From positions 1-64,000 of the forward strand of contig DATIJJ010000063.1 of the NCBI GenBank assembly GCA_035478795.1: DNA of 64,000 nucleotides, written 5' to 3'. How positions within the stretch are numbered: position 1 is the stretch's first letter; each line of letters starts with the position of its first letter. The notes beneath the pieces are model-generated. The model saw only the letters and a program-made list of their open reading frames with translations, did no database searches and had not been told where the DNA came from. The stretch comes from DATIJJ01 sp035478795 (lineage in GTDB: Bacteria > Pseudomonadota > Gammaproteobacteria > DSM-16500). Below, piece after piece: positions 62,203 to 64,000 of the stretch. The position numbers were made by a program, and so were the translations under genes.

Positions 62203-62838
62203 CTATTTCTGCACCGTGACCAGACTGCGTTCAGTTAAAATTTTATCGATCAATCCATATGCCAGCGCTTTATCCGGACTCATGAAATTATCACGATCCG
62301 TATCTTTCGCGATGACTTCTTCTGACTGACCACTGTGATGCGCCAGAATACGATTGATCTGGCTGCGTATTTTAAGGGTTTCTTCCGCATGAATCATGAT
62401 GTCGGATGCCTGACCCTGCACGCCACCCAGGGGTTGATGAATCATAACGCGTGAATTGGGCAGGCAAAAACGTTTACCGGCAGCCCCTCCCGCCAGCAAA
62501 AATGCACCCATACTGGCCGCCTGTCCAAAACAGATCGTGCTGACATCCGGCTTGATAAATTGCATCGTATCATAAATGGCAAGCCCTGCTGTCACCACAC
62601 CGCCTGGTGAATTAATGTAGAGTGAAATATCCTTGTCCGGATTTTCGGATTCCAGAAATAAAAGTTGTGCCACGACCAGATTGGATACGACATCATCCAC
62701 AGGACCGACCAGAAATATCACGCGGTCTTTCAGCAATCTTGAAAAAATATCAAATGAACGCTCACCGCGAGCAGTCTGCTCTACAACAATGGGCACCAGA
62801 TTGGAACTGATCAAATCACTCACATCACGTTTGCTCAT
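62203..62838 (-). CDS. clpP: ClpP protease subunit
   Basis: ClpP forms the 14-mer proteolytic chamber used by ClpX. The 211-residue protein has the catalytic triad: Ser in GQAASMGAFLLAGG near 110, His in RVMIHQPLGG near 135 and Asp in TDRDNFMSPDKALAYGLID near 185. A short propeptide precedes VPIVVEQTARGERSFDI. It follows tig by 12 bases and precedes clpX, the usual order. Confidence 0.97.
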   Translation of the reverse strand: MSKRDVSDLISSNLVPIVVEQTARGERSFDIFSRLLKDRVIFLVGPVDDVVSNLVVAQLLFLESENPDKDISLYINSPGGVVTAGLAIYDTMQFIKPDVSTICFGQAASMGAFLLAGGAAGKRFCLPNSRVMIHQPLGGVQGQASDIMIHAEETLKIRSQINRILAHHSGQSEEVIAKDTDRDNFMSPDKALAYGLIDKILTERSLVTVQK

Positions 62839-62850
62839 GCTGTTTTTCCT

Positions 62851-64000
62851 TCATCCGTTTTTAATCAGCTCATTGTAAGCCAACATTTTTTCTGTGACCG
62901 TTACCTCTTTCAAAAGCGCTTCAATCACTTGCTGTTCCAGAATTTGCATTTCAATTTCTGCATAGGCGCGCTTGTTTTTTGCATACCATTCCAATACTTC
63001 GCCCGGATTTTCATACGCACCCACCAGTTTGGCCAAATGCGCCTGCACACGATTTTTATCAGCAGAAATGTTGTGGCGCCTGACCGCTTCACCCATCAGC
63101 AAACCCAATGCCACGTTACGTTTTGCGGCTGTATTGAATTCAGCCATTTCAGCTTCCGTGTGAGAATGCGAGTGCCCGTGATGCGGATGCACTTCATCGT
63201 GAATGCGATTGGCTTCACGCTCAATCAGGGCTTTCGGAATCTCGAGGGTATTTTGCGCCAGCAATTGATCAAATATCTGCGCTTTTAATTTGGCCTGAAT
63301 CACTCTTTCCAGTTCACGCTCGAGATTTTTACGAATCTCAGCCTGTAAATCGGACAGTTCTCCACTTTTGATACCCAGTTTTTTGATGAAAGTATCATTC
63401 AGTTCAGGTAATTCCGGTTCTGACACGCTGATGGCTTTCAGGGCAAATTGTGCGGCTTTTCCAGCCAGATCTTTTGCAAAGTATTCCGTCGGGAAAGTGA
63501 CATCGATCACTTTTTCATCCCCTGCTTTCATGCCGAGCACACCGTCTTCAAACCCGGGGATCATCGTGTTGCTGCCCAAAATAATCGGATAGTTTTCTGC
63601 CTTGCCGCCTTCAAAGGGAACACCCTCAAGGCTGCCAGCAAAATCAATCACCACCTGATCTTTTTCTTTCGCAGAACGATCGACTTTATTCCAGTTTGTC
63701 TGTTGTCCACGCAAATGATCGATCACGCGCTGAATGTCTTCTTCTGTAATGGTAGCCACCTGTTTTTCAATGGCAGCGAGATCAAAACGCAATCCATCCA
63801 TATCAGGCAACACTTCAAATGTCGCAATAAATTCAATCGGTTGATCCGGCAGGATGGCTTTCGGTTCAACAGTCGGGACACCGACCGGCGTCAGTTTTTC
63901 CTGATGCAGTGCATCATAAAGCGATGTTTGAATCACATCCGAGAGGGCTTCCTGACGGGCTGAATCGCCATAACGCTGTTTAATCACGGTAAGCGGTGCC
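62851..64000 (-). CDS. tig: trigger factor, N-terminus beyond the window
   Basis: Trigger factor is the ribosome-bound chaperone that meets nascent chains. About 383 residues are present, reading from the window edge with APLTVIKQRYGDS, which aligns near residue 50-60 of family members, so the ribosome-binding signature lies outside. Visible parts are the PPIase-like domain (DQVVIDFAGSLEGVPFEGGKAENYPIILGSNTMIPGFEDGV) and the helical C-terminal arms. A short His-rich insertion (HHGHSHSH) lies in the C-terminal domain. A GTG at 63987 is internal, not the start. Confidence 0.95.
   Translation of the reverse strand, partial: APLTVIKQRYGDSARQEALSDVIQTSLYDALHQEKLTPVGVPTVEPKAILPDQPIEFIATFEVLPDMDGLRFDLAAIEKQVATITEEDIQRVIDHLRGQQTNWNKVDRSAKEKDQVVIDFAGSLEGVPFEGGKAENYPIILGSNTMIPGFEDGVLGMKAGDEKVIDVTFPTEYFAKDLAGKAAQFALKAISVSEPELPELNDTFIKKLGIKSGELSDLQAEIRKNLERELERVIQAKLKAQIFDQLLAQNTLEIPKALIEREANRIHDEVHPHHGHSHSHTEAEMAEFNTAAKRNVALGLLMGEAVRRHNISADKNRVQAHLAKLVGAYENPGEVLEWYAKNKRAYAEIEMQILEQQVIEALLKEVTVTEKMLAYNELIKNG

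Overview
The window reads as a chromosomal segment of a gammaproteobacterium, most likely of the Legionellales (Legionella/Coxiella-like) lineage. Three blocks are in the usual gammaproteobacterial order: (i) uvrY-uvrC-pgsA followed by tRNA-Gly, tRNA-Cys and tRNA-Leu; (ii) sdhE-ygfX-lepA-lepB-rnc-era-recO-pdxJ; (iii) tig-clpP-clpX-lon-hupB-tRNA-Val-tRNA-Asp-ppiD. A large 180-kDa-class NAD-glutamate dehydrogenase, a GacA/UvrY-type regulator and several big, neighbourless, effector-like genes suggest a host-associated lifestyle. That placement is inference; no rRNA gene is present.

Layout: 0.3-10 kb holds asd, an alpha/beta hydrolase that looks like a haloalkane dehalogenase without its nucleophile, gdhB, tsaB and the helicase yoaA. 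10-16.4 kb is fdxA, the tRNA cluster, pgsA, an unexplained membrane-protein gene wedged into the cluster, uvrC, uvrY and tRNA-Ser. 16.5-21 kb is a YccA/BI-1 protein, dnaQ, rnhA, a YafS-like methyltransferase and mltD. 20.9-33 kb is accessory: a 1655-residue effector candidate, a DUF2490 outer-membrane protein, a 17-kDa-antigen-like lipoprotein, DUF924, an arginase-family enzyme, an EamA transporter, zapE, a secreted Met/Asn-rich protein and a protein with a proline-rich/RGG tail. 33-40 kb carries a hybrid histidine kinase, hemF, acnA, a small RS-tailed protein and a 2OG-Fe(II) oxygenase. 40.3-49.5 kb is one long minus-strand run from sdhE to cysS. 50.1-55.6 kb is a two-gene plus-strand unit. 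55.8-64 kb is the protein-quality-control block ppiD, tRNAs, hupB, lon, clpX, clpP and a partial tig.

The most striking feature is the two-gene unit at 50.1-55.6 kb. The first gene encodes a GGDEF-EAL protein (a likely c-di-GMP phosphodiesterase). Its last codons overlap a single-module nonribosomal peptide synthetase/reductase (partial C - A - PCP - R). Inside the A domain, between core motifs A8 and A9, sits a sequence with the pattern of a PilZ c-di-GMP receptor domain. The layout suggests a peptide-synthetase activity switched directly by c-di-GMP, with its own c-di-GMP-degrading enzyme encoded alongside.

Intergenic space is rich in repeats: REP-like palindromes, a pair of about 160-bp MITE-like elements with terminal inverted repeats, a pair of about 100-bp elements with internal motifs 63 bp apart, a perfect 48-bp inverted repeat and an 18-bp tandem array. 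I see no transposase, CRISPR array, prophage or rRNA operon. The longest stretches without a gene are 1-373 and the repeat-filled gap at 39078-39368.
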